A DNA stretch of 64,000 nucleotides from Dyadobacter sp. LHD-138 (GTDB taxonomy: Bacteria > Bacteroidota > Bacteroidia > Cytophagales > Spirosomataceae), in the NCBI RefSeq assembly GCF_030929615.1, contig NZ_JAVFVU010000033.1:28303-92302 (forward strand), in the 5' to 3' direction. Shown here piece by piece: positions 1-8,471 of the stretch. The notes beneath the pieces are model-generated. The model saw only the letters and a program-made list of their open reading frames with translations, ran no database searches and was not told the origin of the DNA. The first letter of the stretch is position 1. Each line of letters begins with the position of its first letter. The translations under genes were made by a program, and so were the position numbers.

Positions 1-64
1 AAATTAGTTAGGTTAATAATACAGATAATCCATGCTTCGTTTGAGGGATGGATTTCTTTTTTTG

Positions 65-92
65 GGCTTTCAGCAGTCGGCAATCGGCTTTC
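65..92 (+). repeat. Four degenerate heptanucleotide repeats (GGCNNTC)
   Basis: Read in steps of seven the sequence is GGCTTTC, AGCAGTC, GGCAATC, GGCTTTC. Positions 2, 3 and 7 are constant and the middle varies. A related array in the opposite orientation lies at 292-333. This resembles the short tandemly repeated repetitive class of intergenic repeats known from other bacteria; no function is claimed. Confidence 0.6.
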
Positions 93-178
93 AGACATGA
101 TGGATAATGCCTGGATTTCGCGCAAGAAAAACCCACAGTCTATCTAAAATAAGTACTCAAATCTATTTTTTCTAAAAA

Positions 179-217
179 AAATTGAGAACCAAACGACAAG
201 CGTTCAATTCTCAATTT
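179..217. terminator. AT-rich hairpin, probable terminator for pgk
   Basis: The outer arms AAATTGAGAA (179-188) and TTCTCAATTT (208-217) are perfectly complementary, and the interior contains AACG/CGTT, giving a two-part stem. It lies about 120 bases beyond the pgk stop codon on the minus strand and is flanked by A and T runs. Rho-independent termination is inferred from structure only. Confidence 0.5.
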
Positions 218-291
218 CATTATTATTGACAAAATTAGTTGTCAGTTAAACCCAGCAGGCTCTTGTCCAAACATCTAACCTAATTGTGCCT

Positions 292-333
292 GAAAGCTGA
301 CAGCCGAAAGCCGGGGACGCCCAGCCGACTGCC
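292..333 (-). repeat. Six degenerate heptanucleotide repeats
   Basis: In steps of seven the plus strand reads GAAAGCT, GACAGCC, GAAAGCC, GGGGACG, CCCAGCC, GACTGCC. The reverse complement shows the same GGCNNTC pattern as 65-92. The array ends seven bases before the pgk stop codon, so it would be transcribed in the pgk 3' untranslated region. Confidence 0.6.
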
Positions 334-339
334 ACAATA

Positions 340-1530
340 CTATTTTTCCAAAGCAGCAACGCCAGGCAAAACTTTACCTTCCATATATTCCAGCAAAGCA
401 CCACCACCAGTTGAAACATAACTTACACGGTCACCATAACCTGCATTGTTCACAGCAGAAGCGGAATCACCACCACCGATCAATGAGAATGCATCGTTAT
501 CTTCCGTCGCAGTTACTACTGACTCAGCGATTGCATTCGTACCAATTGCGAAGTTCGGGAATTCAAAAACACCCATCGGGCCATTCCAAAGAACGGTTTT
601 CGAAGAAGCGATGATTCCTTCAAACAATTCAACCGTTTTAGGGCCAATATCCAAACCTTCCCACTCTGCCGGAATTTCACCAGCCGGTACAGTCTGACGG
701 GTTGCATCATTACTGAATTTGTCTGCAATGACAGTATCAACCGGCAATACAAGATTTACACCTTTTTGCTTCGCTTTTTCAAGCAACTCAAGTGTTAAAT
801 CCATTTTATCAGCTTCAAGTAATGATTTTCCTATATTTCCACCCAACGCTTTCGTAAAAGTATATGACATCCCACCGCCGATGATCAGATTATCAACTTT
901 ATCCAATAAACGTTCGATGATCAATATTTTATCAGAAATTTTGGCACCACCCATGATCGCTGTAAAAGGGCGTTCAGAATGTTCCAGAAGTCTTTCTGCG
1001 TTATCTAGTTCAGCCTGCATCACATATCCACAAACTTTATCAGTGAAAAACTTACCGATAACCGCCGTAGAAGCGTGCGCACGGTGAGCCGTTCCAAATG
1101 CGTCCATCACCCAAACATCACCAAGTTTAGATAATTTCTCAGCAAATTCTTCATTTCCTTTTTCTTCTTCTTTATAAAAACGAAGGTTTTCCAAAAGCAA
1201 AACTTCACCCGGCTGTAAAGCTGCGGCAAGCTCTGTTGCGCTTGCTCCGATGCAATCGTCAGCAAACTTTACGGTTTTACCTAAAATTAAAGAAAGCGGG
1301 TTTACAAGATGTTTCAATGAATATTTTTCCGTCGGCCCATCTTTCGGACGCCCTAAGTGGGACATCAAAATTACAGATCCTCCCTCACTAAGAATCTTGC
1401 TAATGGTAGGTATGGTGGCACGGATACGGGTATCATCCGTGATCTCAAACTTGTCATTAAGAGGTACGTTGAAATCAACGCGAACCAAGGCTTTTTTGCC
1501 GGAAAAATTATACGAATCTAATGTTGTCAT
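340..1530 (-). CDS. pgk: Phosphoglycerate kinase
   Basis: 396 residues, the usual bacterial length. It transfers the acyl phosphate of 1,3-bisphosphoglycerate to ADP in cytosolic glycolysis. Visible family signatures: the N-terminal substrate loop VDFNVPLND near residue 18, the SHLGRP segment near 58, a basic HRAHAS segment, the hinge-region GGGMSYTF, the WNGPMGVFE segment, and the C-terminal nucleotide-binding GGGDSASAV motif. The ATG start gives MTTLDSYNF, a normal N terminus. It stands alone with a good -7 element upstream (1560-1567). The 3' flank carries heptamer repeats and a hairpin. Identification is certain at family level. Confidence 0.98.
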   Translation of the reverse strand: MTTLDSYNFSGKKALVRVDFNVPLNDKFEITDDTRIRATIPTISKILSEGGSVILMSHLGRPKDGPTEKYSLKHLVNPLSLILGKTVKFADDCIGASATELAAALQPGEVLLLENLRFYKEEEKGNEEFAEKLSKLGDVWVMDAFGTAHRAHASTAVIGKFFTDKVCGYVMQAELDNAERLLEHSERPFTAIMGGAKISDKILIIERLLDKVDNLIIGGGMSYTFTKALGGNIGKSLLEADKMDLTLELLEKAKQKGVNLVLPVDTVIADKFSNDATRQTVPAGEIPAEWEGLDIGPKTVELFEGIIASSKTVLWNGPMGVFEFPNFAIGTNAIAESVVTATEDNDAFSLIGGGDSASAVNNAGYGDRVSYVSTGGGALLEYMEGKVLPGVAALEK

Positions 1531-1559
1531 GGGCTCTAAAAGTTGTTTTCCATTCGAAA

Positions 1560-1567
1560 CAAATGTA
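1560..1567 (-). promoter_or_regulatory. Probable pgk promoter -7 element
   Basis: On the minus strand this reads TACATTTG, matching the Bacteroidota -7 consensus TAnnTTTG. It lies 30 bases upstream of the pgk ATG, giving a predicted leader of roughly 20-25 bases. No clear -33 TTG was seen at the usual distance. Confidence 0.4.
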
Positions 1568-1774
1568 ATTCAATTCTCCATAAAATACTACGTTAATGAA
1601 AAATGGGGAATGTTTGTATTGTCATAATGCAATTTATACCATTTATTTTTCCAAAAATTGACCAATTGCCATTAAAAATGTATATTCAGTAAGTACCTTT
1701 TAATAAAGCAAAAATGAAACCGGACCGAAAATACAAAAGATTATAGCGAACACATATTTCAATAATTCCCTCGT

Positions 1775-1782
1775 TATATTTG
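1775..1782 (+). promoter_or_regulatory. Probable promoter -7 element for the FAN1-type gene
   Basis: TATATTTG matches the Bacteroidota TAnnTTTG consensus and lies 47 bases before the GTG start at 1829. A -33 TTG at the expected spacing is absent. Confidence 0.35.
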
Positions 1783-1828
1783 GACAAACTTTACAGGTAT
1801 TCAGCCTTAACATTCCTCTCTAAGCACT

Positions 1829-3520
1829 GTGCAGAATAACGAGTTCCCGAAGGATCTTCCACCCAAATATTACCACGACTACTTTGGCTATGTGCTGGAT
1901 TTTGTACGAAAAATGTACGAACCGTTACTGAATAGCTTTGAAATCGGTTTTTTGAATGAGTACAAAGCGCTTTCAGAAGACGCGCAATGTCTTTTCATCC
2001 GTTTCAGCAACCGGAGCAAATCGTTCTTCCGGGTTAACAACCTTTCGTACACGGAGATCACCGATATTCCGGCAGCGCTTAATGAGTTGCATGACAAACA
2101 ATTTATCCAGTCGCTTGGTGAACTGCATGAGGAACGGTTTGAAGAAGTTATGGATCTCTTTACAAAACCGGAACACCTGGCTTTCACCAAAATTCTGGAA
2201 CCGGAAATCATGCCCTCCAAGTCGATCCGAAAACCTGATCTGATCCGGTGGCTTTTGTATGAATATGATTTTAAGACTATCTGCGAAATCATTCAGGAAA
2301 CCGAACCGGTCGTAAAAGTCGGTTATGAGATGGAGGTCATGATGATGAAATTCCTGTTTTTCGGAAACCGTTATGCCGATATGACTGAATTTGTAGTCCG
2401 GGATCTTGGCCATGTCCGCTTCCAGTCATTCGACGAAGAACATCTGGCGATCCAGTTTGAAAGCAGAAAAGATGTGGATGATACGCTGATGGTTTCACTG
2501 ATGAAGGAGACTTTTAATGTATTGAAAAATGAAGCTCCGCCGGAAGAAATATTCGACTGGTTTATGAACTGGCAAACCGGCGTTTCAGCAAACCTGAGTA
2601 CAAAAGCATTGCCTTCTTACCATCTTTTTGTAGTGAAAGTTGGCGCCTGGCTCGAACGCAAAAAAATGCTCTCGCAAGCCCTTACTGTTTACCAGCTAAC
2701 CAATGACGCACCTTCCCGGGAACGTCGCGTACGGCTTTTGTATAACCTCGGTGAAATTGAAGAGGCCCTGTCACTATGTGAAGAAATAGCAGAAAATCCC
2801 CAAAATGCTGATGAAAGATACTTTTCGCAGGATTTCCAAGAAAAAATTATCAACAAGAAAAAACGTGCCGTAAAACGCACCACCCAGGCATTGAAAGACG
2901 CCAGCAGCATCGACATTCCGGTTTCTTATCGCTTTCGAGTGGAAAGAGGCGCTATCGACTATTACCAGGAATTAGGAGCTCAGGCTGTATTCAGCGAAAA
3001 TGAACCCTGGCGTGCTTTGTTCGGATTATTATTCTGGGATATCATTTACGACACCAACGTGAAGGCCATTCATAATCCGCTCCAACGCGTCCCGTCAGAT
3101 TTCTTCTTACCTGATTTTTACCTAAAACGATCAGAACAGCTTTTGGCACGAATGAAAGATGCTGACTCAACCGAGGCAATTTCGGCGGTCGTTGAGAAAA
3201 CTTTTCAGGAAAAATTTGGGACTACCAATGTACTTGTAAGCTGGTACCCGGGCATGCTCGAAACGGTTCTGAAATTAATTTCTTTATTGAGTCCTCAGCA
3301 AATTCATGCTGTTTTATTGGAAATGGCTTATAATCTTCGTGAAAATACACGCGGCTTCCCAGATCTGCTGGTTTGGGATGAAACCGAATATTCATTTATT
3401 GAAATAAAATCACCGACAGATCATTTGTCTTCCCGTCAGCTACACTGGCTCCATTTTTTTGCCGACCATGACATTAAAAGTCGGATTGTGCGGGTGAAAT
3501 GGATTAAGGACGAAATATGA
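1829..3520 (+). CDS. VRR-NUC domain nuclease, bacterial FAN1-like
   Basis: 563 residues. The C terminus is a VRR-NUC nuclease fold of the PD-(D/E)xK superfamily: PDLLVW with D512, then FIEIKSP with E525 and K527, followed by QLHWLHFF. Upstream are helical segments of the kind seen in the SAP/TPR-like body of FAN1. The length is close to that of bacterial FAN1 proteins, which are structure-specific 5' flap endonucleases able to process interstrand crosslinks. The start is GTG, because a stop codon lies at 1808-1810 and no ATG lies between. It converges on the next gene across a hairpin. The role in crosslink repair is inferred from the family. Confidence 0.88.
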   Translation: MQNNEFPKDLPPKYYHDYFGYVLDFVRKMYEPLLNSFEIGFLNEYKALSEDAQCLFIRFSNRSKSFFRVNNLSYTEITDIPAALNELHDKQFIQSLGELHEERFEEVMDLFTKPEHLAFTKILEPEIMPSKSIRKPDLIRWLLYEYDFKTICEIIQETEPVVKVGYEMEVMMMKFLFFGNRYADMTEFVVRDLGHVRFQSFDEEHLAIQFESRKDVDDTLMVSLMKETFNVLKNEAPPEEIFDWFMNWQTGVSANLSTKALPSYHLFVVKVGAWLERKKMLSQALTVYQLTNDAPSRERRVRLLYNLGEIEEALSLCEEIAENPQNADERYFSQDFQEKIINKKKRAVKRTTQALKDASSIDIPVSYRFRVERGAIDYYQELGAQAVFSENEPWRALFGLLFWDIIYDTNVKAIHNPLQRVPSDFFLPDFYLKRSEQLLARMKDADSTEAISAVVEKTFQEKFGTTNVLVSWYPGMLETVLKLISLLSPQQIHAVLLEMAYNLRENTRGFPDLLVWDETEYSFIEIKSPTDHLSSRQLHWLHFFADHDIKSRIVRVKWIKDEI

Positions 3521-3521
3521 T

Positions 3522-3554
3522 AAAACAGGCTCCCGAAAATTGAGAGCCCGTTTT
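3522..3554. terminator. Bidirectional terminator hairpin
   Basis: Arms AAAACAGGCTC (3522-3532) and GAGCCCGTTTT (3544-3554) pair with one mismatch, with A and T runs at the two ends. This suits termination of both convergent genes (stops at 3520 and 3577). Confidence 0.75.
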
Positions 3555-3576
3555 ACGATTCAATAACAAACCTTAT

Positions 3577-5196
3577 CTACTTTTTCTGATAAGCCCTGTT
3601 GAACACGCCTACTTTTCCTTTTTTCACCGGCGCTGAATAGTTGATTTTATTCTTTCCTTGCGGTATGCCATCGCAATCGCCTGCAACCACAGTTTCCACG
3701 GAGGTATAAATGGTAGTTGCCCACTTCGGAATTTTAATATTGGCAGTTTCGCTGTTAAGATCCAATTTGGAAGCGTCACAGTTGTCTTTCTTTACTGTTC
3801 CCAATAAGTGGTATTGGGAGATTGTTTTCGAAATCGTATCCACAGGGCAAATACAACCTACGCAAGACGTTGGCGATTTTCCGTATTTAACCCGTTTAAC
3901 TTTAACCTTTTTATACGCATACACTTCCAGGAAGCATTGTTTGAAACAATTAGGTTCCTTGATTTTGATAACATCCGGCTTCTGAACCGAAAACCCGGTC
4001 GTGGCAGCTTCACTGATACAAGAAGCGCAAGAGGAAATCTGCTGGCTTTGCACGGTAATATAATACTGTCCTTCAACCGGTCGTCCTGTCGCCGGGTTCA
4101 GATAGGCTGCGGGCCAGGCCATTTTCGTTTCTTTCTGACAAATTACCTGTGCAATCACGCTGTCCATCCCACCATTGAGCTGGTGCAAACGCGCCGTAAA
4201 TGTTTCACTTTTTGTACTATCCAAAATACTGCGACTTTTCCAGGTAATCTGAATGCTGTCGGCCTTGGTAGAATCCAATGTGCTAAAAATAAGTCCTTTG
4301 ATCGACTTCCCGTTCATCATCAGTTCAAGGTCCGGCGCTTCACACAATAATGGCGGTGTCGGGTCCTTTTTAATCGGAATATCACGAACAAAATTACGGC
4401 GAAACGCAAGTCCGGCAGTGAATCCGCCATGTTTTCGCTGATAACTGTAAATGGTAGCGCCTGGAAAAATATAATCCACTTTGGTTCTGAATCCGGCTGC
4501 TTCGACGCCCCATGACCAAAGACCTTTTTTACTTGGGAAAAATACTCCGAGCGTAGCCAGTAAGCCTGCGTGATAACGCTTATCCGTTGCCGTCACGGAA
4601 TAAATATTGTTTGAGGTAACCCCGTCGTACACAAAAATAGCGGCCGGCGTCGTACGAAAAACACCTCCGCGCACCGATGCTTCAATGAAAGGCGATCTGG
4701 GTTTCTTGCCAAAGGCATAACTGATCACAGGCCCCGCGGCCAGATAATGATCCTCTGACGATCCCTTGCGGATTACCGCGTTGCTGGATCCGGATTGGGC
4801 AATAATATTATCCAGAAAAATATCCAGATCATTTCTTAAAAAAAACATTTGCAAACCCGCCACGGCTCCCACCCCAAACTTGAACTGTTTCTTCCTTTTT
4901 ACATTGAAAAAATAATCCGCATTTAATCCTGCATGAAACCCGATTCCGTTGAACAATGATTTGTCACGATATTTAGACGAGTTAAATGTACTCGACCATT
5001 TTCCGCAGAAGGCCGCCGCCGGACCGATAAAACCACCTACTCTCCAGGGGCTTATTTTCTGTTCTATGGCAATGGTGTCACAGCCCCCAGCCGGATTGGG
5101 ACAATTGGCATTCTTCACTTCCTGCGCATAAGACGCCGACCTTAACAGACAGAGCAAGAGCAATGGAAGTACCGTGAGTAAAATTTGTTTTTTCAT
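3577..5196 (-). CDS. Secreted, cysteine-rich outer-membrane beta-barrel-like protein
   Basis: The start at 5196 gives MKKQILLTVLPLLLLCLL...SYAQ, a classic signal peptide; an upstream in-frame start at 5307 would add 37 residues without signal character. The mature N-terminal half (about residues 30-270) has alternating aromatic/glycine strands (GGFIGPAAAF, FNGIGFHAGLNADYFF, HAGLLATLGVFF) like outer-membrane barrels. The C-terminal part is soluble-looking and contains CxxC-type clusters (SCASC, CFKQC, SCVGC) plus single cysteines, suggesting disulfides or metal binding in the periplasm or outside. I do not recognise the family of the C-terminal part. 539 residues from this start. Confidence 0.75.
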   Translation of the reverse strand: MKKQILLTVLPLLLLCLLRSASYAQEVKNANCPNPAGGCDTIAIEQKISPWRVGGFIGPAAAFCGKWSSTFNSSKYRDKSLFNGIGFHAGLNADYFFNVKRKKQFKFGVGAVAGLQMFFLRNDLDIFLDNIIAQSGSSNAVIRKGSSEDHYLAAGPVISYAFGKKPRSPFIEASVRGGVFRTTPAAIFVYDGVTSNNIYSVTATDKRYHAGLLATLGVFFPSKKGLWSWGVEAAGFRTKVDYIFPGATIYSYQRKHGGFTAGLAFRRNFVRDIPIKKDPTPPLLCEAPDLELMMNGKSIKGLIFSTLDSTKADSIQITWKSRSILDSTKSETFTARLHQLNGGMDSVIAQVICQKETKMAWPAAYLNPATGRPVEGQYYITVQSQQISSCASCISEAATTGFSVQKPDVIKIKEPNCFKQCFLEVYAYKKVKVKRVKYGKSPTSCVGCICPVDTISKTISQYHLLGTVKKDNCDASKLDLNSETANIKIPKWATTIYTSVETVVAGDCDGIPQGKNKINYSAPVKKGKVGVFNRAYQKK

Positions 5197-5494
5197 AAAC
5201 CAATGAATAAGTGAGTGAATAGTGCTCAGGGCATTTTGTCCTTTCATAAAAAGGCATCCCATTAACATTACAGACGGATTAACCTCGTTTAAGTAACAGG
5301 CCTTCAAGTATTTATTTTATCCAAGGCGACAAATATTCCAAATCCGATTATTTCACCGTCAAAATTGGTTCAAACTGTCAATAATTAGCCCTTCCCCGGC
5401 GATTGCGGCAACATTTACTTACCATTCATCAAATTGCTGGCTCCCGTTTCAGATTTTTGGTTATTATTACAAAAACAAAAAAATTGACTCCTGT

Positions 5495-6817
5495 ATGAGG
5501 CTACCTAAACTATTATTCGGAGCGGCGATGATGGCTGGTATTGGTTTGTCCAATGCCCAAAGCAAGCCCGAAGACGTAAAGACATTTATCCTTGCAAACG
5601 GCATGAAATTTCTGGTATTGGAAGACCACTCCATACCGAACGCCAATATGTATCTGTTCTGGAAAGTTGGATCAAGAAATGAGGTTCATGGCATCACCGG
5701 CCTGTCCCACTTTTTTGAACATATGATGTTCAACGGCTCCAAAAATTATGGTCCCAAACAATTTGACCGGGTCATGGAAGCAAACGGCGGATCCAATAAC
5801 GCCTATACCTCTGAAAATGTAACGGTTTATACAGACTGGTTTCAAAAAGATGCTTTGGAAACAATTTTCAAGCTGGAATCCGATCGGATTGCCGACCTGA
5901 CCATTGACCCGAAAATGGTTGAAAGCGAGCGCGGTGTTGTGTTGTCTGAACGAAGTACCGGTTTGGAAAACAGCAATTACCGTATGTTAAGCGAGTTGGT
6001 ACAGTCGGTTGCTTTTCAGGAGCACCCTTATATGTTCCCCGTTATTGGATTTGAATCCGATATCAAAAGCTGGACACAAAGTGACCTGGAAAATTATTTC
6101 AAAACCTATTATTCGCCCAACAATGCGACGGTGGTTGTCGTTGGAGATATCACGGTGGATCAGGTGAAAAAGTTTGCGGATCAATACATGGCGCCAATTC
6201 CGGCAAGAGGTTTACCTCCGAAATTGCGTACAATCGAACCCGAGCAAAATGGCGAACGACGGGTTAATGCCTACAAAGATATCACGACGCCAAACGTGTT
6301 ATTGTCGTATCATACGCCGCAAACGGGCCACGAAGATTACTATGCACTTGATTTGTTAAGCAGTTTGCTGACTTCCGGAAATTCTTCCAGACTTGTCAAA
6401 TCGCTGGTGATGGACACAACCATCGCGTCGCAGGTCTATACTTTCATGAGTGAAGATTTTGATCCGGGACTGTTTAACGTCTATGCCATCGCGGGAGATA
6501 ATATTGCTGCCGGGGATCTTGAAAAATCAATTCTCACACAAATTGACGCCGTCATAAAAAGCGGAGTAACCGACAGTGAACTGCAAAAAGTGAAAAACCA
6601 GAAACTGATGGAATTTTACAGAAGTATGGAAACGATCAATGGGAAAGCCAACAGCATGGGCACTTATGACGTATTTTTCGGTGACTATCGCAAAATGTTC
6701 GACGCGCCAAAACTGTACGAAAAAGTTACCATAGAGGATATCAAGCGTGTTGCTGCTAAATATTTTACTGAAAGAAACAGGACCGTAGGCTACTTGTTAC
6801 CTGAGAAAAAAGCGTAA
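5495..6817 (+). CDS. M16 family zinc metallopeptidase, catalytic subunit
   Basis: 440 residues with a signal peptide (MRLPKLLFGAAMMAGIGLSNAQ). The inverted zinc motif HxxEH is present as HFFEH, residues 72-76, with the third ligand probably E152 in VVLSERS, as in pitrilysin and mitochondrial processing peptidase. The C-terminal half is the second M16 domain. It degrades or processes peptides in the periplasm or at the cell surface; the substrate is unknown. It is followed after 49 bases by a second M16 protein lacking the zinc motif, so the two probably form a heterodimer like the alpha and beta subunits of processing peptidase. Confidence 0.93.
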   Translation: MRLPKLLFGAAMMAGIGLSNAQSKPEDVKTFILANGMKFLVLEDHSIPNANMYLFWKVGSRNEVHGITGLSHFFEHMMFNGSKNYGPKQFDRVMEANGGSNNAYTSENVTVYTDWFQKDALETIFKLESDRIADLTIDPKMVESERGVVLSERSTGLENSNYRMLSELVQSVAFQEHPYMFPVIGFESDIKSWTQSDLENYFKTYYSPNNATVVVVGDITVDQVKKFADQYMAPIPARGLPPKLRTIEPEQNGERRVNAYKDITTPNVLLSYHTPQTGHEDYYALDLLSSLLTSGNSSRLVKSLVMDTTIASQVYTFMSEDFDPGLFNVYAIAGDNIAAGDLEKSILTQIDAVIKSGVTDSELQKVKNQKLMEFYRSMETINGKANSMGTYDVFFGDYRKMFDAPKLYEKVTIEDIKRVAAKYFTERNRTVGYLLPEKKA

Positions 6818-6866
6818 AAGTGCTCCGAGTTCCTTTTCAGTTAATCCAAGACTTAAAAATTCCAAG

Positions 6867-8243
6867 ATGAAAAACATACTCCTTTTGCTCCTGACTCTGA
6901 CGACCTTGTCCGCATCGGCGCAGAATAATTTCAAAGTACCCAAATACGAAAAATTCAAGCTTAAAAACGGGCTGACCGTCTATCTGATGGAGCAGCATGA
7001 GGTTCCGTTGATCAATGTCTCAGCGGTGTTCGATGCGGGGTCGATTAGTGATGGCGACCAATATGGTTTGGCATCCTTAACTGCCGATGCCGTCGTTTTT
7101 GGGACACAGAAATATACAAAATCCCAGATTGAAGAAATAACAGATTACGTAGGCGCGAACCTGTCTACCGCGGCAGGCAAGGAAGGTGCTAGTGTACGGT
7201 CCTCTTTTGCGGTGAAAGATCAGGATAAACTTTTTGATGTAATACAGCAGGTTATCATGTATCCTGTTTTTGATGCAACTGAATTCGATAAACACAAGCA
7301 GCGTACATTACTGGAACTCGCGCAGGCCAAAGAGAGCCCACGCAGTGTTATTGGCAATTATTTTAACGGTTTTGTATTTGATAAACATTCGTATGCAACA
7401 CCAACAGGCGGTACAAAATCCACTGTCGATAAGATCACGGTCCAGGATGTGAAGAAATTTTACCAGAGTAATTACACAACCGGCAAAGGCGCTATCGCCG
7501 TGGTGGGTGATTTCAAAACGGCCGATATGAAGAAAAGAATCACGACCCTTTTTGGCGACTGGAAAACCGCCGAAGCCAGAATGGTAAAGCGTGTAGTTCC
7601 TGAACTCAATTTTGATAAAAGCCGTGTTTTACTCGTTAACAAAGACGACGCCCGCGAAACCACGTTTTACATCGGCGGCAAAGGTATTCCTTACAGTTCT
7701 CCCGATTATATTCCTGTTTTGGTGGTAAACACGGTTTTAGGCGGTCGGTTTACTTCATGGCTAAATGATGCGCTTCGCGTCAACTCGGGACTTACCTACG
7801 GTGCAAGCAGCCGGTTTAGCCGTTATAAAATGGCCGGGACTTTTGTGATCAGTACATTTACGAAAAACGCCACCACGGTGCCAGCCGTTGACATGGCGCT
7901 CGACGTTCTGGACAGCTTACATAAAACCGGGATCGACGACAAGGTTCTCGCTTCCGCAAAGGCTTATGTAAAAGGCGATTTCCCTCCTGATTATGAATCT
8001 TCCGGCGCGCTGGCAGGTTTGTTGACAGATATGTTCATTTACAACTTTGATGAAAACTTCATCAATACCTTTCAGGCAAAAGTGGACGGATTGACAACGG
8101 CACAGGCAAAATCAATTATAGCCCAGTATTTCCCGAAAGACAAACTGCAATTTGTAATGGTCGGAAAAGCCTCTGAAATCAAAGAGCAGGTTAAAAAGTA
8201 CGGAGAAGTTTCTGAAAAGCAGATTAAGGCCGATGGTTATTAG
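6867..8243 (+). CDS. M16 family peptidase homologue without zinc motif
   Basis: 458 residues with signal peptide MKNILLLLLTLTTLSASAQ. The domain architecture follows the upstream M16 gene, but where HxxEH should stand the sequence reads GLASLTADAVVFGT: the histidines and glutamate are missing. Both M16 domains otherwise look complete, and the C-terminal domain keeps a glycine-rich stretch (VLGGRFTSWLNDALR) followed by GLTYGASS. It is best explained as the non-catalytic partner of the preceding gene, helping to build the substrate chamber. They form a two-gene operon. Confidence 0.9.
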   Translation: MKNILLLLLTLTTLSASAQNNFKVPKYEKFKLKNGLTVYLMEQHEVPLINVSAVFDAGSISDGDQYGLASLTADAVVFGTQKYTKSQIEEITDYVGANLSTAAGKEGASVRSSFAVKDQDKLFDVIQQVIMYPVFDATEFDKHKQRTLLELAQAKESPRSVIGNYFNGFVFDKHSYATPTGGTKSTVDKITVQDVKKFYQSNYTTGKGAIAVVGDFKTADMKKRITTLFGDWKTAEARMVKRVVPELNFDKSRVLLVNKDDARETTFYIGGKGIPYSSPDYIPVLVVNTVLGGRFTSWLNDALRVNSGLTYGASSRFSRYKMAGTFVISTFTKNATTVPAVDMALDVLDSLHKTGIDDKVLASAKAYVKGDFPPDYESSGALAGLLTDMFIYNFDENFINTFQAKVDGLTTAQAKSIIAQYFPKDKLQFVMVGKASEIKEQVKKYGEVSEKQIKADGY

Positions 8244-8471
8244 AATGGCCTGATTCGGCGAGGATCGCCTGACGCGATTCCAGTCAGCGTTTATCAATTA
8301 AAAAAATTACCGTCAGGTACTTTCAGGTATTCTCAGTCAAGGATTTGAAAGGGCAATTGCAGTATTTTTGTTCTGATCATTTCTTTTATCACAGACGACA
8401 AATCCGACATTTTACGGGTCTGTCACATGAATTCGGATACCGGTACATTTAATCATTAAGATATAGAAGAA

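Larger units (their letters stand above)
1..339. other. Intergenic region downstream of pgk with heptamer repeats and a hairpin
   Basis: No gene is visible. The stretch holds two arrays of degenerate seven-base repeats in opposite orientation (65-92, pattern GGCNNTC on the plus strand; 292-333, same pattern mainly on the minus strand) and, between them, an AT-rich hairpin at 179-217. The gene to the left lies outside the window, so it is unknown whether this is a convergent spacer. Confidence 0.7.

Noticed and set aside
1250..1627. 125-residue plus-strand ORF antisense to pgk
   Set aside because: Shadow of the conserved pgk frame; translation lacks any family signal.
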